Of a DNA stretch of 64,000 bases, positions 36,600 to 45,751 are shown piece after piece. The translations under genes and the position numbers were made by a program. Source of the stretch: Saliniramus fredricksonii (lineage in GTDB: Bacteria > Pseudomonadota > Alphaproteobacteria > Rhizobiales > Beijerinckiaceae); assembly GCF_900094735.1 (NCBI RefSeq), contig NZ_FMBM01000001.1:992001-1056000 (forward strand), in the 5' to 3' direction. Each line of letters starts with the position of its first letter. Position 1 is the first letter of the stretch. Under the pieces are notes generated by a model. It made no database searches. It worked only from the letters and a program-made list of their open reading frames with translations, and was not told the origin of the DNA.

Positions 36600-37790
36600 A
36601 TGCAGGGGCATGAACAAGGGCCGGGCCCGGCGGAAGCGGGTACGGTCTCGGATGCACGGCTTTCGAGCGTGTTGCATACCGCGGTGGACGGCATCATCGT
36701 GATCGACGAGATCGGCACGATCCTGATCTACAACAAGGCCTGCGAACGCATGTTCGGCTACACGGCGGAAGAAGCCGTGGGCAGGAATGTCTCCATGCTG
36801 ATGGCGCCGGAACACGCCTCGGCGCATGACGGCTATATCGATCACTACAAACAGACCGGGCAGAAACGCATCATCGGCATCGGTCGCGAGGTCCGCGCCC
36901 GCCATCGCGACGGGACATTCTTCTTCATCGATCTGTCGGTGGGGGAGGCGATCACGCCGGAGGGGCGGCAATTCGTCGGCATCCTGCGCGATCTCACCGC
37001 GCGCAAGGATACGGAGCGGCGGCTGAACGAGTTGCAGGCCGATCTGATCCGCCTCGCCCGGGTCTCGGCGCTGGACGAGATGGGTTCGGCGCTCGCCCAC
37101 GAGCTGAACCAGCCGCTCACCGCGATCCTGCTCTATCTGCAGGCGGTGGGGCGTGAGTTTTCCCGGGCGCGCGAAAGCGGCCATACCGAGCAGACGGACG
37201 AGCGCGCGCGTACCATCCTCGACAAGGCGCGACACGAAGCCCAGCGCGCCGGCCAGATCATCCAGCGCATCCGCTCCCTGGTGGAGAAGCGCGGCCCCGA
37301 GCGCAAGCGCGTCGCGCTCAATGCCATCATCGACGATGCCGTCGATCTCACCACGCTTGGCCAGGATCGCGGGATCATCGTGGCACGCGATTATCATCCC
37401 GAACTGCCGGAGATCGAGGTCGATCCGGTTCAGATCCAGCAGGTCGTGGTCAATCTGGTGCGCAATGCCTACGAGGCCGTGAAGGGCCGCAAGGGCGGGC
37501 GCATCGATATCAACACGAGTATCGAGGATCGTTGCGTGGTGCTCACCATCGCCGATAACGGGCCGGGTATTGCCGCCGACAAGGTCGATGACCTGTTCCA
37601 GGCTTTCAAGACCGGCAAGCGCAGCGGCATGGGACTCGGGCTGGCGATCTCGCGGACCATTGCCCAGACCCATGGTGGCGACCTCACGGTCGATCCGGGC
37701 GGTGCGGGACGGGGTGCGTCATTCATGGTACGGTTGCCTTTGCCGGTGCCGGGGTCGCAGGACGATGTCCTGCACGAAACAACGCCGTGA
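36600..37790 (+). CDS. fixL: Oxygen-sensing histidine kinase FixL, soluble form
   Basis: 396 residues with no transmembrane segment. The heme PAS domain (about 18-130) has AHDGYI with the proximal heme His at residue 76 and IIGIGREV with the distal Arg at 96, matching FixL positions 200 and 220 of Bradyrhizobium. Two other distal residues differ: Arg206 is His82 here and His214 is Arg90. The kinase part has the H-box ALAHELNQPLTAILLYLQAV (phospho-His about 167), N-box NLVRNAYEAV, G1 IADNGPGI and G2 GMGLGLAISRTIAQTHGG. It is paired with fixJ, 32 bases downstream. It would phosphorylate FixJ when oxygen is low. Confidence 0.93.
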   Translation: MQGHEQGPGPAEAGTVSDARLSSVLHTAVDGIIVIDEIGTILIYNKACERMFGYTAEEAVGRNVSMLMAPEHASAHDGYIDHYKQTGQKRIIGIGREVRARHRDGTFFFIDLSVGEAITPEGRQFVGILRDLTARKDTERRLNELQADLIRLARVSALDEMGSALAHELNQPLTAILLYLQAVGREFSRARESGHTEQTDERARTILDKARHEAQRAGQIIQRIRSLVEKRGPERKRVALNAIIDDAVDLTTLGQDRGIIVARDYHPELPEIEVDPVQIQQVVVNLVRNAYEAVKGRKGGRIDINTSIEDRCVVLTIADNGPGIAADKVDDLFQAFKTGKRSGMGLGLAISRTIAQTHGGDLTVDPGGAGRGASFMVRLPLPVPGSQDDVLHETTP

Positions 37791-37822
37791 GGCGGCAATG
37801 TATTGGGGAGCGTGAGGATATC

Positions 37823-38437
37823 ATGACCGATGAAGTGCTCGATATCGCCGTCGTCGACGATGATCCGCCGGTGCGCGACTCGCTGATGACCATTTTCGAG
37901 ATCGAAGGCTGGCGGGTGCGCACCTATCCGGATGGTGACAGCTTCCTGCTCGAGGCCAAGCGGCAGAAATTCGATTGCGTGATTCTCGACGTGCACATGC
38001 CGGGCCGCTCCGGTCTCGAAGTACTCGAAGCGCTGGGCGGCCACCATTACACGCCGCCGGTCTTCGTGATCTCCGGCCAGGGCGATATCCCCATGGCCGT
38101 GACGGCGATCAAGAACGGCGCGCATGACTTCCTCGAGAAACCCTTCGATGCCGACGAGGTGATCGCCGCGGTGCGCGAGGCGGTGGAGGCCACGCGCAAG
38201 CGCGCTGCACAGGGCAATGACAAGCTCAGCCTGAACTTCACCGGCGCCGACAGCCTCACCCCGCGCGAGAAGGACGTGCTGGCCCAGATCGCCCATGGGG
38301 CTTCCAACAAGGAAGCCGGGCGCACCCTCGGCATCAGCCCGCGCACCATCGAGGTGCATCGTGCCCGCATCATGGAGAAGCTGGGCGCGCGCAACACCGC
38401 CGATCTGGTGCGCATCGTCTTCACGGATGGCGGCTGA
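37823..38437 (+). CDS. fixJ: Response regulator FixJ
   Basis: 204 residues from ATG 37823 (GTGAGG upstream). The receiver domain has the acidic pocket VVDDDPPVRDSL, the phospho-acceptor Asp56 in CVILDVHMPGRSGLEVL, and the Lys of FLEKPFDADEVIAAV. The LuxR-type output domain has LTPREKDVLAQIAHGASNKE and SPRTIEVHRARIMEKLGARN. FixJ activates microaerobic genes such as fixK and nifA. Neither target is in the window, but an NADH/formate dehydrogenase-type gene follows directly. Confidence 0.93.
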   Translation: MTDEVLDIAVVDDDPPVRDSLMTIFEIEGWRVRTYPDGDSFLLEAKRQKFDCVILDVHMPGRSGLEVLEALGGHHYTPPVFVISGQGDIPMAVTAIKNGAHDFLEKPFDADEVIAAVREAVEATRKRAAQGNDKLSLNFTGADSLTPREKDVLAQIAHGASNKEAGRTLGISPRTIEVHRARIMEKLGARNTADLVRIVFTDGG

Positions 38438-38577
38438 AGGCGCACTTGTGTCGCCTGCGGGCAGGTGCGATCGTCACACGGCCTTACCCTTTGCGCATGA
38501 TGCCCGGGTAAGCGCGAATCGGGACCGATGACGCGCGCGGGCGTCGCGGATCGGCGCGGGTGACGCGGGAGGCGTGG

Positions 38578-40317
38578 ATGAGCCAGGGCGAGACGGGCCG
38601 CAGCAATGGCGATGACGCGGGAGCGGAGCGGAGCGGGAAACGCCCCGGATTGCGTCCCAAACTGCGCCCAAAGGGCCGCGCCCTCGATCGTGATGCGCTT
38701 GTCCGGGTGCGGGGCCTCCTCGCCGAGATGCCGCGACGGCGCGATCTGCTCATCGAGGCGCTGCATCGCCTGCAGGACGGAACCGGCCATCTCGCGGCGC
38801 CGGATCTGCGCGCGCTGGCGGAGGAATTCTCGATCCCGCAGGCGGAAGTCTTCGAGGTGGCGAGCTTCTACCACCATTTCGATATCGTGAAGGAAGGCGA
38901 GACCCCGCCGCCGGCGCTGACCATCCGCGTCTGCGACAGCGTCGCCTGCATGATCGCCGGCGCCGAGGCGCTCGCCACCGCGCTCGATGCCAGCGTCGAT
39001 CCGCAGACGATCCGCATCCAGCGCGTGCCCTGTATCGGGCGCTGCGCCGAGGCGCCCGCCGTGCATGTCGGCACCCGCGCCATCGCGCCCGCGACGACGG
39101 ACAGCGTGCACGCGGCGATCGCGGCGGATGATATCCGCGAGCCGATCCCGGATCATGCCTGCGGCCTCGCCGCCTATCGCGCCGCCGGCGGCTATGCCCT
39201 GCTGGAGGCCTGTCTCGCAGGGAAAAAGACGCCGGAAGAGGTGATCGCCATGCTCTCCGATGCCGGGCTGCGGGGCCTCGGCGGCGCCGGATTTCCCGCC
39301 GGGCGCAAATGGGAATTCGTGCGCGCTGCGCCCGCCCCGCGCATGGTCACCGTCAATGCCGATGAAGGCGAGCCCGGCACTTTCAAGGATCGCCACCATC
39401 TTGAACGCGACCCGCATCGCATGATCGAGGGCGCGCTGATCGCTGCCTGGGCGGTGGGCGCCGCGCGCACCGTGATCTATCTGCGCGACGAATATGCCGG
39501 CGTGCGCGCGCTGCTGGAGCGCGAGATTGCTTTCCTGCGCGAAGCCGGGCTCGATTCCCACGCGCCGATCGATCTGCGGCGCGGGGCCGGGGCCTATATC
39601 TGCGGCGAGGAGAGCGCCATGCTCGAATCGATCGAAGGCAAGCGTGGCCTGCCCCGCCACCGCCCGCCCTATATCGCGACGAAGGGTCTGTTCGGGCGCC
39701 CCACCCTCAACCACAATGTCGAAACCCTGTTCTGGCTGCGCGACATCATCGAGGAGGGTCCCGCCTGGTTCGCCAGTCAGGGAAGGCGCGGGGCGAAGGG
39801 ATTTCGCTCGTTCTCGGTTTCGGGGCGCGTGCGCGATCCCGGCGTCAAGCAGGCGCCGGCGGGGATCACCGTGAACGAGCTGATCGGCGAATATTGCGGC
39901 GGCATGCAGCCGGGCCATGCGCTCGCCGCCTGGCTGCCAGGTGGCGCTTCGGGCGGGATTCTGCCCGCGTCACTGGCAGACGAGCCGCTGGATTTCGGCC
40001 TGCTCGACCGGCACGGCGCCTTCGTCGGCTCGCATGCGATCGTGATCTTTTCCGATCATGATGATCTGCGCAGTGTCGCGCTCAACCTGATGCGCTTCTT
40101 CCGGCACGAGAGCTGCGGCCAGTGCACGCCCTGTCGCGCGGGCACGCAGAAGATCGTGCAGCTCCTCGAAGACGGGCGCTGGGAGGCGCCGCTTCTCGAT
40201 GATCTCGCGCTGGTCATGCGCGATGCCTCGATCTGCGGGCTCGGCCAGGCAGCGGCCAACCCGGTGACGAGCATGCTGCGGCATTTCCCCGAATGCGCGC
40301 CGCAATCAACGAACTGA
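38578..40317 (+). CDS. Fused NuoE-NuoF flavoprotein, NAD-dependent formate dehydrogenase beta-subunit type
   Basis: 579 residues from ATG 38578, which has GGGAGG 7 bases upstream. Residues about 35-190 are a thioredoxin-like NuoE/FdsG domain with the [2Fe-2S] cysteines in CDSVACM and PCIGRCAEAP. The rest is NuoF/FdsB: the FMN/NADH-binding GLRGLGGAGFPAGRKWEFVR, NADEGEPGTFKDRHHLERDP, GAGAYICGEESAMLESIEGK, and the [4Fe-4S] motif ESCGQCTPCRAG with CGLGQ. It passes electrons between NAD(H) and a partner redox subunit. No catalytic alpha subunit or other Nuo gene is adjacent, so the partner is encoded elsewhere or is novel. The neighbouring fixLJ suggests low-oxygen control. Confidence 0.88.
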   Translation: MSQGETGRSNGDDAGAERSGKRPGLRPKLRPKGRALDRDALVRVRGLLAEMPRRRDLLIEALHRLQDGTGHLAAPDLRALAEEFSIPQAEVFEVASFYHHFDIVKEGETPPPALTIRVCDSVACMIAGAEALATALDASVDPQTIRIQRVPCIGRCAEAPAVHVGTRAIAPATTDSVHAAIAADDIREPIPDHACGLAAYRAAGGYALLEACLAGKKTPEEVIAMLSDAGLRGLGGAGFPAGRKWEFVRAAPAPRMVTVNADEGEPGTFKDRHHLERDPHRMIEGALIAAWAVGAARTVIYLRDEYAGVRALLEREIAFLREAGLDSHAPIDLRRGAGAYICGEESAMLESIEGKRGLPRHRPPYIATKGLFGRPTLNHNVETLFWLRDIIEEGPAWFASQGRRGAKGFRSFSVSGRVRDPGVKQAPAGITVNELIGEYCGGMQPGHALAAWLPGGASGGILPASLADEPLDFGLLDRHGAFVGSHAIVIFSDHDDLRSVALNLMRFFRHESCGQCTPCRAGTQKIVQLLEDGRWEAPLLDDLALVMRDASICGLGQAAANPVTSMLRHFPECAPQSTN

Positions 40318-40326
40318 CGCGCCGCA

Positions 40327-40866
40327 TCAGCCCCGCAGCCAGAGCGCCCCGTCGCGCACCTCGAAGCTGCGCAGCCGGCGCAGGACGCTCATGCCCAGAA
40401 GGTTCTTGCCGAGTTGTGCGTCGGGCATGATCACGGCTTCGACGTCATGCAGGATGATCGGGCCGAGGCGGAATTCGCGGATCGTGGCGCCATGCGCCTC
40501 GACGACGCCATTGGCAGTCGAGAGGCGGTGAGGCGCGCGGGCGCGGTCGATCTGCAGGCCGGCGGCGCGGGCATCGCTCTCGCGCAGGGCGACGATGCTC
40601 GCGCCCGTATCCACCAGCATCGCCATGGGCATACCGTTAACCTGCGGGTCGGCATGGAAATGGCCGCGCGTATCCGCAGCAAGGCGCAGGTCGTGAGAGG
40701 GTGGGGCAGAGACTTCGCTGCGGCTCAGCGATGGCCTGTCCGGGGCCGTCACCCGTGCCGCCTCGCCGGCAACCGAACGGGTTTGTTGCGACAGGCGCTC
40801 GACCGTGGTCACCCCGGCGAACGCGCCACCGACCAGGACGAGACTCGCCCAGATGAGGGGGCGCAT
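40327..40866 (-). CDS. Membrane-anchored retropepsin-like aspartic protease (TIGR02281 type)
   Basis: 179 residues from ATG 40866, which has AGAGG upstream. An N-terminal anchor helix (LIWASLVLVGGAFAGVTTV) is followed by a linker and a single retropepsin-like domain: VNGMPMAMLVDTGASIVALR gives the catalytic DTGAS, RLSTANGVVEAHGATIREFR the flap region, and LGKNLLGMSVLRRLRSFEVR the conserved C-terminal strand. It probably acts in the periplasm as a dimer. Substrates for this family in alphaproteobacteria are not established. It lies convergent to the NuoEF-like gene with only 9 bases between. Confidence 0.85.
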   Translation of the reverse strand: MRPLIWASLVLVGGAFAGVTTVERLSQQTRSVAGEAARVTAPDRPSLSRSEVSAPPSHDLRLAADTRGHFHADPQVNGMPMAMLVDTGASIVALRESDARAAGLQIDRARAPHRLSTANGVVEAHGATIREFRLGPIILHDVEAVIMPDAQLGKNLLGMSVLRRLRSFEVRDGALWLRG

Positions 40867-41022
40867 GATCAGACCTCTTTCTCGCTGCATTGAGCCCGAC
40901 CATGGTCCCACCCGGTTAATCGCCGGCTTCGCGGGCTGCGAAACTGTCACCGATCAGGCAAAAGCGTCATACATGGTGAATGCAGCCCTGCCGTAACCCC
41001 GGCAATTCCATGGATCGGATCG

Positions 41023-41652
41023 TCAACGCGTGCCGAAGATGCGATCCCCCGCATCGCCCAGACCGGGGACGATATAGGCGTGGTCGTCGAGACGCGCGTC
41101 GATCGCCGCCGTCCAGATCGGCACGTCGGGATGCGCCTCGTGAAGGCGGGCAATGCCCTCCGGTGCCGCGAGCAGGCAGACGAAGCGCAGGTTCCTGGCG
41201 CCCTTGCGCTTGAGCAGATCGATCGCCGCCACCGCCGTGCCGCCGGTTGCCAGCATGGGATCGAGGACCAGGATGAGGCGCTGGTCGAGCCCGCCGGGCG
41301 CTTTGAAATAGTATTCCACTGCTTCGAGACTGTCCGGATCACGATAGAGCCCGATATGGGCGACACGGGCAGTGGGCAGAAGCGCGAGCAGCCCGTCGAG
41401 AAAGCCGATCCCGGCGCGCAGGATCGGGGCGAGAACGGGCTTCTTGCCGGCGAGCCGTGGCGCCTGCATGGTCTGCAACGGCGTCTCGATGGTGACCGTC
41501 TCCAGCGGCAGGTCGCGCAGGGCCTCGTAACCGAGCAGCATGCCGACTTCGCCGGCCAGCGCGCGAAATTCCCGCGTGGGCAAGTCCTTGTCACGCATCA
41601 GGGTCAGCTTGTGACGCACCAGCGGGTGTTCAACCACATTCACATCCTGCAT
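41023..41652 (-). CDS. upp: Uracil phosphoribosyltransferase
   Basis: 209 residues from ATG 41652 (GGAAGG 8 bases upstream). Converts uracil and PRPP to UMP in pyrimidine salvage. [20 protein letters not shown] is the family start. [20 protein letters not shown] and the PRPP loop [20 protein letters not shown] are intact. The C-terminal uracil-binding segment [16 protein letters not shown] is complete. It appears monocistronic. Confidence 0.96.
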   Translation of the reverse strand: MQDVNVVEHPLVRHKLTLMRDKDLPTREFRALAGEVGMLLGYEALRDLPLETVTIETPLQTMQAPRLAGKKPVLAPILRAGIGFLDGLLALLPTARVAHIGLYRDPDSLEAVEYYFKAPGGLDQRLILVLDPMLATGGTAVAAIDLLKRKGARNLRFVCLLAAPEGIARLHEAHPDVPIWTAAIDARLDDHAYIVPGLGDAGDRIFGTR

Positions 41653-41888
41653 CGACGGGCCTTCCATTCCGATCCGGGGTCCGGGATCGCTTCTGCTTCG
41701 GTACCGCTTGTGTCATGCGTCACATGGCTTCCAAGCGCACAGTCTGGCAAGCTTTTGCGCCACACTCAATCGCCGTTTCACGGACATTGTCCCGAACCAT
41801 CCCGACGCTGAAGCGTTCGTTCATCCAGGGGTCATCTCACGCCCGGCATGATGTCGGCATGATCGAACGACACGCGAAAGGTGAAGCG

Positions 41889-42500
41889 ATGACAATCATC
41901 ACGCTCGATATCGGCAAGCGCCTGGCATCTGTCGCGCTGGTGGCCGCCCTGTTCATCCTGATCGGCGCAGGAGCGGCCATGGCCGCGTCCGCATCCGCCT
42001 CGGTCGACCTCAACATGCGCTCGGGACCCGGAACGCAGTATCGCGTCGTCGCGACCATCCCGCGCGGCGGACGGGTCGAGGTTCTCGGCTGCAGCCGTGG
42101 CTGGTGCGACGTGATCTGGCGCGGACGGCGCGGCTATGCCAGCGGTCGCTATCTGAGCCGTGGCGTGGCGCCGCGCAGCGGCGGCAGCTTCGAGATCATC
42201 ATTCCCTTCCCCGGTATCGAGGTCCGCCCCGCCCCGCCGCCCCGGTATCGCCCGGCGCCGCCGCATCGCGACTGGCGGGATGATCGCCGGCATCGCGCCG
42301 AATGCACTGATCGCCGGCTGCGCCGTTTCCTCGGAGAGCGTGCGACACGCAATACGGTCGCGCGCGCACAGGACCGCTCACGTGCCCGTATCGTGCGCGT
42401 CGTACGCCCGGATGAATTCATTACACGGGACATGCGCCGCGATCGCCTGACGATAGAAGTCAACCGGCGCAACCGGATCGTTGATTTGCGCTGTTACTGA
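41889..42500 (+). CDS. Secreted protein with SH3 domain and I78-type peptidase-inhibitor domain
   Basis: 203 residues from ATG 41889. It has a signal peptide (VALVAALFILIGAGAAMA), then a bacterial SH3 domain (ASVDLNMRSGPGTQYRVVAT, EVLGCSRGWCDVIWRGRRGY, ASGRYLS) of the kind that binds peptidoglycan. A proline/arginine linker follows. The C-terminal 65 residues (CTDRRLRRFLGERATRN, RARIVRVVRPDEFITRDMRR, DRLTIEVNRRNRIVDLRCY) match the potato-inhibitor-like I78 family layout, with Cys at both ends and the vRPxxxiTxDxrxdRL core. It may be a periplasmic protease inhibitor tethered to the wall. The linking of the two domains is noteworthy. Confidence 0.78.
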   Translation: MTIITLDIGKRLASVALVAALFILIGAGAAMAASASASVDLNMRSGPGTQYRVVATIPRGGRVEVLGCSRGWCDVIWRGRRGYASGRYLSRGVAPRSGGSFEIIIPFPGIEVRPAPPPRYRPAPPHRDWRDDRRHRAECTDRRLRRFLGERATRNTVARAQDRSRARIVRVVRPDEFITRDMRRDRLTIEVNRRNRIVDLRCY

Positions 42501-42829
42501 ATCGGAGGACGAGCGCGTCGTTATCCCGATCCCCGCGCGGTTCGCCTAAAGTCGAACCCTGCGGTTTACGGCCTGGAATCACCAAAAAATCCTTTTATCG
42601 CAATGGCAACAAAGCAGCGCTCTCGGAGAATCCGGGTTTGGCCGCACAGATTGATGCTTGCAGTTGGAAAATTGCCGGTTACTAATAGCAACATTCGACG
42701 GTACGGCTTGGGGATAACGCAAGCACAAGCCGCAAAACAAGGGCGATAAAGCGGGAAAACCGCACCGTCCGGAGAGGAACGCATTAAGCCGCGCGAGATA
42801 TTTGGTATCCGCCGGCGCCGAGGAGGGAG
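42501..42829 (+). promoter_or_regulatory. Intergenic region upstream of the acyl-CoA synthetase-Liv operon
   Basis: 330 bases with no gene. It is more AT-rich than its surroundings between 42580 and 42720, as expected of a promoter for the seven-kilobase operon that follows. A strong ribosome site (GGAGGGAG) lies just before the start at 42830. I could not single out -35/-10 boxes or an operator. Confidence 0.35.
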
Positions 42830-44821
42830 ATGCCCGTGACGACGGTCGACGTCGCGCGCGAGGACACGTTTCCGAAACTGATCGCGCGGAATGCACGCCT
42901 GCGCCCGGACCGGGTGGCCTTTCGCCACAAGGATCTCGGGATCTGGCAATCCTGGAACTGGCGTGAGATGCACGAGACCGTGCGGGCCATGGCCATCGGC
43001 CTGCACAGGCTCGGTCTGGAGCGTGGCGACAGGATCGCCATCATCGGGAACAACCGCCCGCGTCTCTATTGGGCCATCGCCGCCGCGCAATGGATCGGCG
43101 TCGTGCCGATCCCGGTCTATTCCGACAGCGTCGCCGAGGAAATGGCCTATGTGCTCGGTCATGCCGAGGTGAAGCTCGCGGTGGTGGAGGACCAGGAGCA
43201 GGTCGACAAGGTTCTCTCCATCGCCGATGAGGTGCCGACCCTGACCCATCTGCTCTATGACGAGGAAAGGGGCCTGCGCGATTATGACCATACGCGCATG
43301 CAGGCGCTCTCGGCCTTCATTGATGACGGGCGCAAGATGCTCGCGGAGGATGCGAAATCCGAGGCCTGGCTCGGCGAGTCGCTCGCGGCGGGCAAGGGCG
43401 AGGATCTCGCCATCATCCTCTACACGTCGGGCACCACGGGGCGTCCCAAGGGCGTGATGCTCAGCTATGACAACGTCATTGCCGCAGCGAAGATCGGCTG
43501 CGATTTCGACAATCTCAACGACCATGACGAGATCATCGCCTATCTGCCACTGGCCTGGGTGGGCGATCACATCTTCTCCTATGCCCAGGCGATTCTCGCA
43601 GGTCTGTGCGTCAATTGCCCGGAAAGCCCGGAGACGATCGCGGAGGATCGCCGCGAGATCGGCACCACCTACGCCTTTGCGCCGCCGCGCGTGTTCGAGA
43701 ACATGCTCACCCTCACCATGGTGCGCATGGAGGATGCCAGCCGCGTCAAGCGGGCGATGTTCAGGTATTTCATCGACCATGCCGGCAAGGTCGGCGAGCG
43801 CATCCTGAATAAAGAGAGCGTCAATCCCTGGGATCGCTTCGTCTATGCGATCGGTGATTTCCTGGTCTATGCGCCCCTGCGCAACCGCTTCGGTCTCGAC
43901 AAGACCAAGGTTGGCTACACGGCAGGCGAGGCGATCGGCCCGGAGATCTTCAGCTTCTACCGCTCCATCGGGGTCAATCTGAAGCAGCTCTATGGCCAGA
44001 CCGAGGCTTCGGTCTACGTCACCATGCAGCCCGACGGCGAGATCCATGCCGATACGGTGGGCCGCCCGGCGCCCGGCGTCGAGATCCGGATCGACGAAAA
44101 CGGCGAGGTGCTGTTTCGCTCGCCGGGCGTGTTCCTGGGTTATTACAAGGATCCGGACAAGACCGCCGAGACCAAGACGGCAGACGGCTATGTGCGCTCG
44201 GGCGATGCCGGTTTCTTCGATCCGCAGACCGGCCACCTGCGCATCATCGACCGCGCCAAGGATGTCGGCAAGCTCAATGACGGTTCGCTGTTTCCGCCGA
44301 AATACGTCGAGAACAAGCTGAAATTCTATCCCAACATCAAGGAAGTCGTCGCCTATGGCCACGAGCGCGACTTCGTCACCTGCTTCATCAATATCGATCT
44401 CACCGCCGTGGGCAACTGGGCGGAGCGCAACAACGTCATCTACGCCTCCTATCAGGAGCTGGCGCAGCATCCGCGTGTCTACGAGATGATCGCGGCGCAT
44501 GTGGACGAGGTGAACCGCTCGCTCGCCGCCGAGCCGCGCATGGGCGGCGCCCAGGTCAAGCGCTTCCTGATCCTGCACAAGGAGCTCGATGCCGATGACG
44601 GCGAGCTGACGCGCACGCAAAAAGTCCGACGCGGCTTCATCGCCGAGCGCTACGCGCCCCTCGTCACCGCTCTCTACGACGGTTCGGACGAGGCCGATAT
44701 CCGCACGGAAGTGACCTTCGAGGACGGGCGCAAGGGCGTCATCGCGGCGCGGGTGAAGATCCGCGACATGCCGATCCACCCCGTCACAGCCGAAGCCGCC
44801 GCCATGGAGGAGGCCGCATGA
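42830..44821 (+). CDS. Long-chain-type acyl-CoA synthetase (AMP-forming), linked to a Liv transporter
   Basis: 663 residues. The ANL superfamily signature ILYTSGTTGRPKGVMLSYDN (P-loop), LKQLYGQTEASVYVTMQPDG and YVRSGDAGFFDPQTGHLRII (A7/A8 core motifs) are clear. The C-terminal half contains IDRAKDVGKLNDGSLFPPKY and the family's catalytic-Lys region. It activates a carboxylic acid to its CoA thioester using ATP. The stop overlaps the next ATPase gene by 4 bases, so ligase and transporter are made together. The acid could be an aromatic, branched or fatty acid; this cannot be decided here. Confidence 0.9.
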   Translation: MPVTTVDVAREDTFPKLIARNARLRPDRVAFRHKDLGIWQSWNWREMHETVRAMAIGLHRLGLERGDRIAIIGNNRPRLYWAIAAAQWIGVVPIPVYSDSVAEEMAYVLGHAEVKLAVVEDQEQVDKVLSIADEVPTLTHLLYDEERGLRDYDHTRMQALSAFIDDGRKMLAEDAKSEAWLGESLAAGKGEDLAIILYTSGTTGRPKGVMLSYDNVIAAAKIGCDFDNLNDHDEIIAYLPLAWVGDHIFSYAQAILAGLCVNCPESPETIAEDRREIGTTYAFAPPRVFENMLTLTMVRMEDASRVKRAMFRYFIDHAGKVGERILNKESVNPWDRFVYAIGDFLVYAPLRNRFGLDKTKVGYTAGEAIGPEIFSFYRSIGVNLKQLYGQTEASVYVTMQPDGEIHADTVGRPAPGVEIRIDENGEVLFRSPGVFLGYYKDPDKTAETKTADGYVRSGDAGFFDPQTGHLRIIDRAKDVGKLNDGSLFPPKYVENKLKFYPNIKEVVAYGHERDFVTCFINIDLTAVGNWAERNNVIYASYQELAQHPRVYEMIAAHVDEVNRSLAAEPRMGGAQVKRFLILHKELDADDGELTRTQKVRRGFIAERYAPLVTALYDGSDEADIRTEVTFEDGRKGVIAARVKIRDMPIHPVTAEAAAMEEAA

Positions 44822-45714
44822 GCGTGGATCAGACCAGCGCCGCAATTGCCGACAAGGCCGCCGAGAAATCCGCGGGCGAGACCCTCGAACCGCAGGGCGC
44901 CAGGGGTGATGAACCGTCAGCGGCAGCGCCGGCACCGCGCCATTTCGAGGAAGTCCTGCTTGCCGTCGACAATGTCTCGCTGGGTTTCGGTGGCGTGAAG
45001 GCCCTGACCGACGTCTCCTTCGATATCCGCAAGGGCGAGATACGGGCCATCATCGGGCCCAACGGGGCCGGCAAGACCTCGATGCTCAACTGCATCAACG
45101 GATTCTATCATCCCACCGAGGGCAGGATCACCTTTCGCGGCGAGACGCGGCGCAAGATGCGTCCGTATGAGGCCGCTGCGGGCGGGATCGCGCGCACCTT
45201 CCAGAACGTGGCGCTGTTCAAGGGCATGTCGACGCTCGACAACATCATGGCCGGGCGCTCGCTGAAGATGAAGGCCAACCTGTTCTGGCAGATCCTGCGC
45301 TTCGGCCCGGCCATGCGCGAGGAGGTCGCGCATCGTCGCGTGGTCGAGGATATCATCGACTTCCTGCAGATCCAGGCCATCCGCAAGACGCCGGTGGGCA
45401 AGCTGCCCTACGGGTTGCAGAAGCGCGTCGAGCTGGGCCGGGCCCTGGCCATGGAGCCCGATCTGCTGCTTCTCGACGAGCCCATGGCGGGCATGAATCT
45501 CGAGGAGAAGGAGGATATGAGCCGCTTCATCCTCGACGTGAACAACCATTTCGGCACCACCATCGCCCTGATCGAACACGATATGGGCGTGGTCATGGAT
45601 CTGTCGGACCGCGTCGTCGTGCTCGAATACGGTCGCAAGATCGCGGACGGGACGCCGGATGAGGTGAAACGCGACCAGAAGGTCATCGACGCCTATCTCG
45701 GCGTGCCGCATTGA
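44818..45714 (+). CDS. ABC transporter ATP-binding protein, LivG type
   Basis: 298 residues, translationally coupled by an ATGA overlap to the acyl-CoA synthetase. Walker A GPNGAGKTSMLNCINGFYHP, GIARTFQNVALFKGMSTLDN (Q-loop), signature-region KLPYGLQKRVELGRALAMEP, Walker B LLLLDEPMAGMNLEEKEDMS and H-loop IALIEHDMGVVMDLSDRVVV are intact. The 40-residue N-terminal extension is acidic and low in complexity. It forms the HAAT transporter with the following genes. Confidence 0.92.
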   Translation: MSVDQTSAAIADKAAEKSAGETLEPQGARGDEPSAAAPAPRHFEEVLLAVDNVSLGFGGVKALTDVSFDIRKGEIRAIIGPNGAGKTSMLNCINGFYHPTEGRITFRGETRRKMRPYEAAAGGIARTFQNVALFKGMSTLDNIMAGRSLKMKANLFWQILRFGPAMREEVAHRRVVEDIIDFLQIQAIRKTPVGKLPYGLQKRVELGRALAMEPDLLLLDEPMAGMNLEEKEDMSRFILDVNNHFGTTIALIEHDMGVVMDLSDRVVVLEYGRKIADGTPDEVKRDQKVIDAYLGVPH

Positions 45715-45751
45715 AGCCTCGAGCCAGAAGCAAAGCCGCGAGTCAACGCTC

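Noticed and set aside
42566-44935. 789-codon minus-strand frame opposite the acyl-CoA synthetase
   Set aside because: Antisense to a clear ANL enzyme; His/Asp/Arg-rich composition typical of mirror frames.
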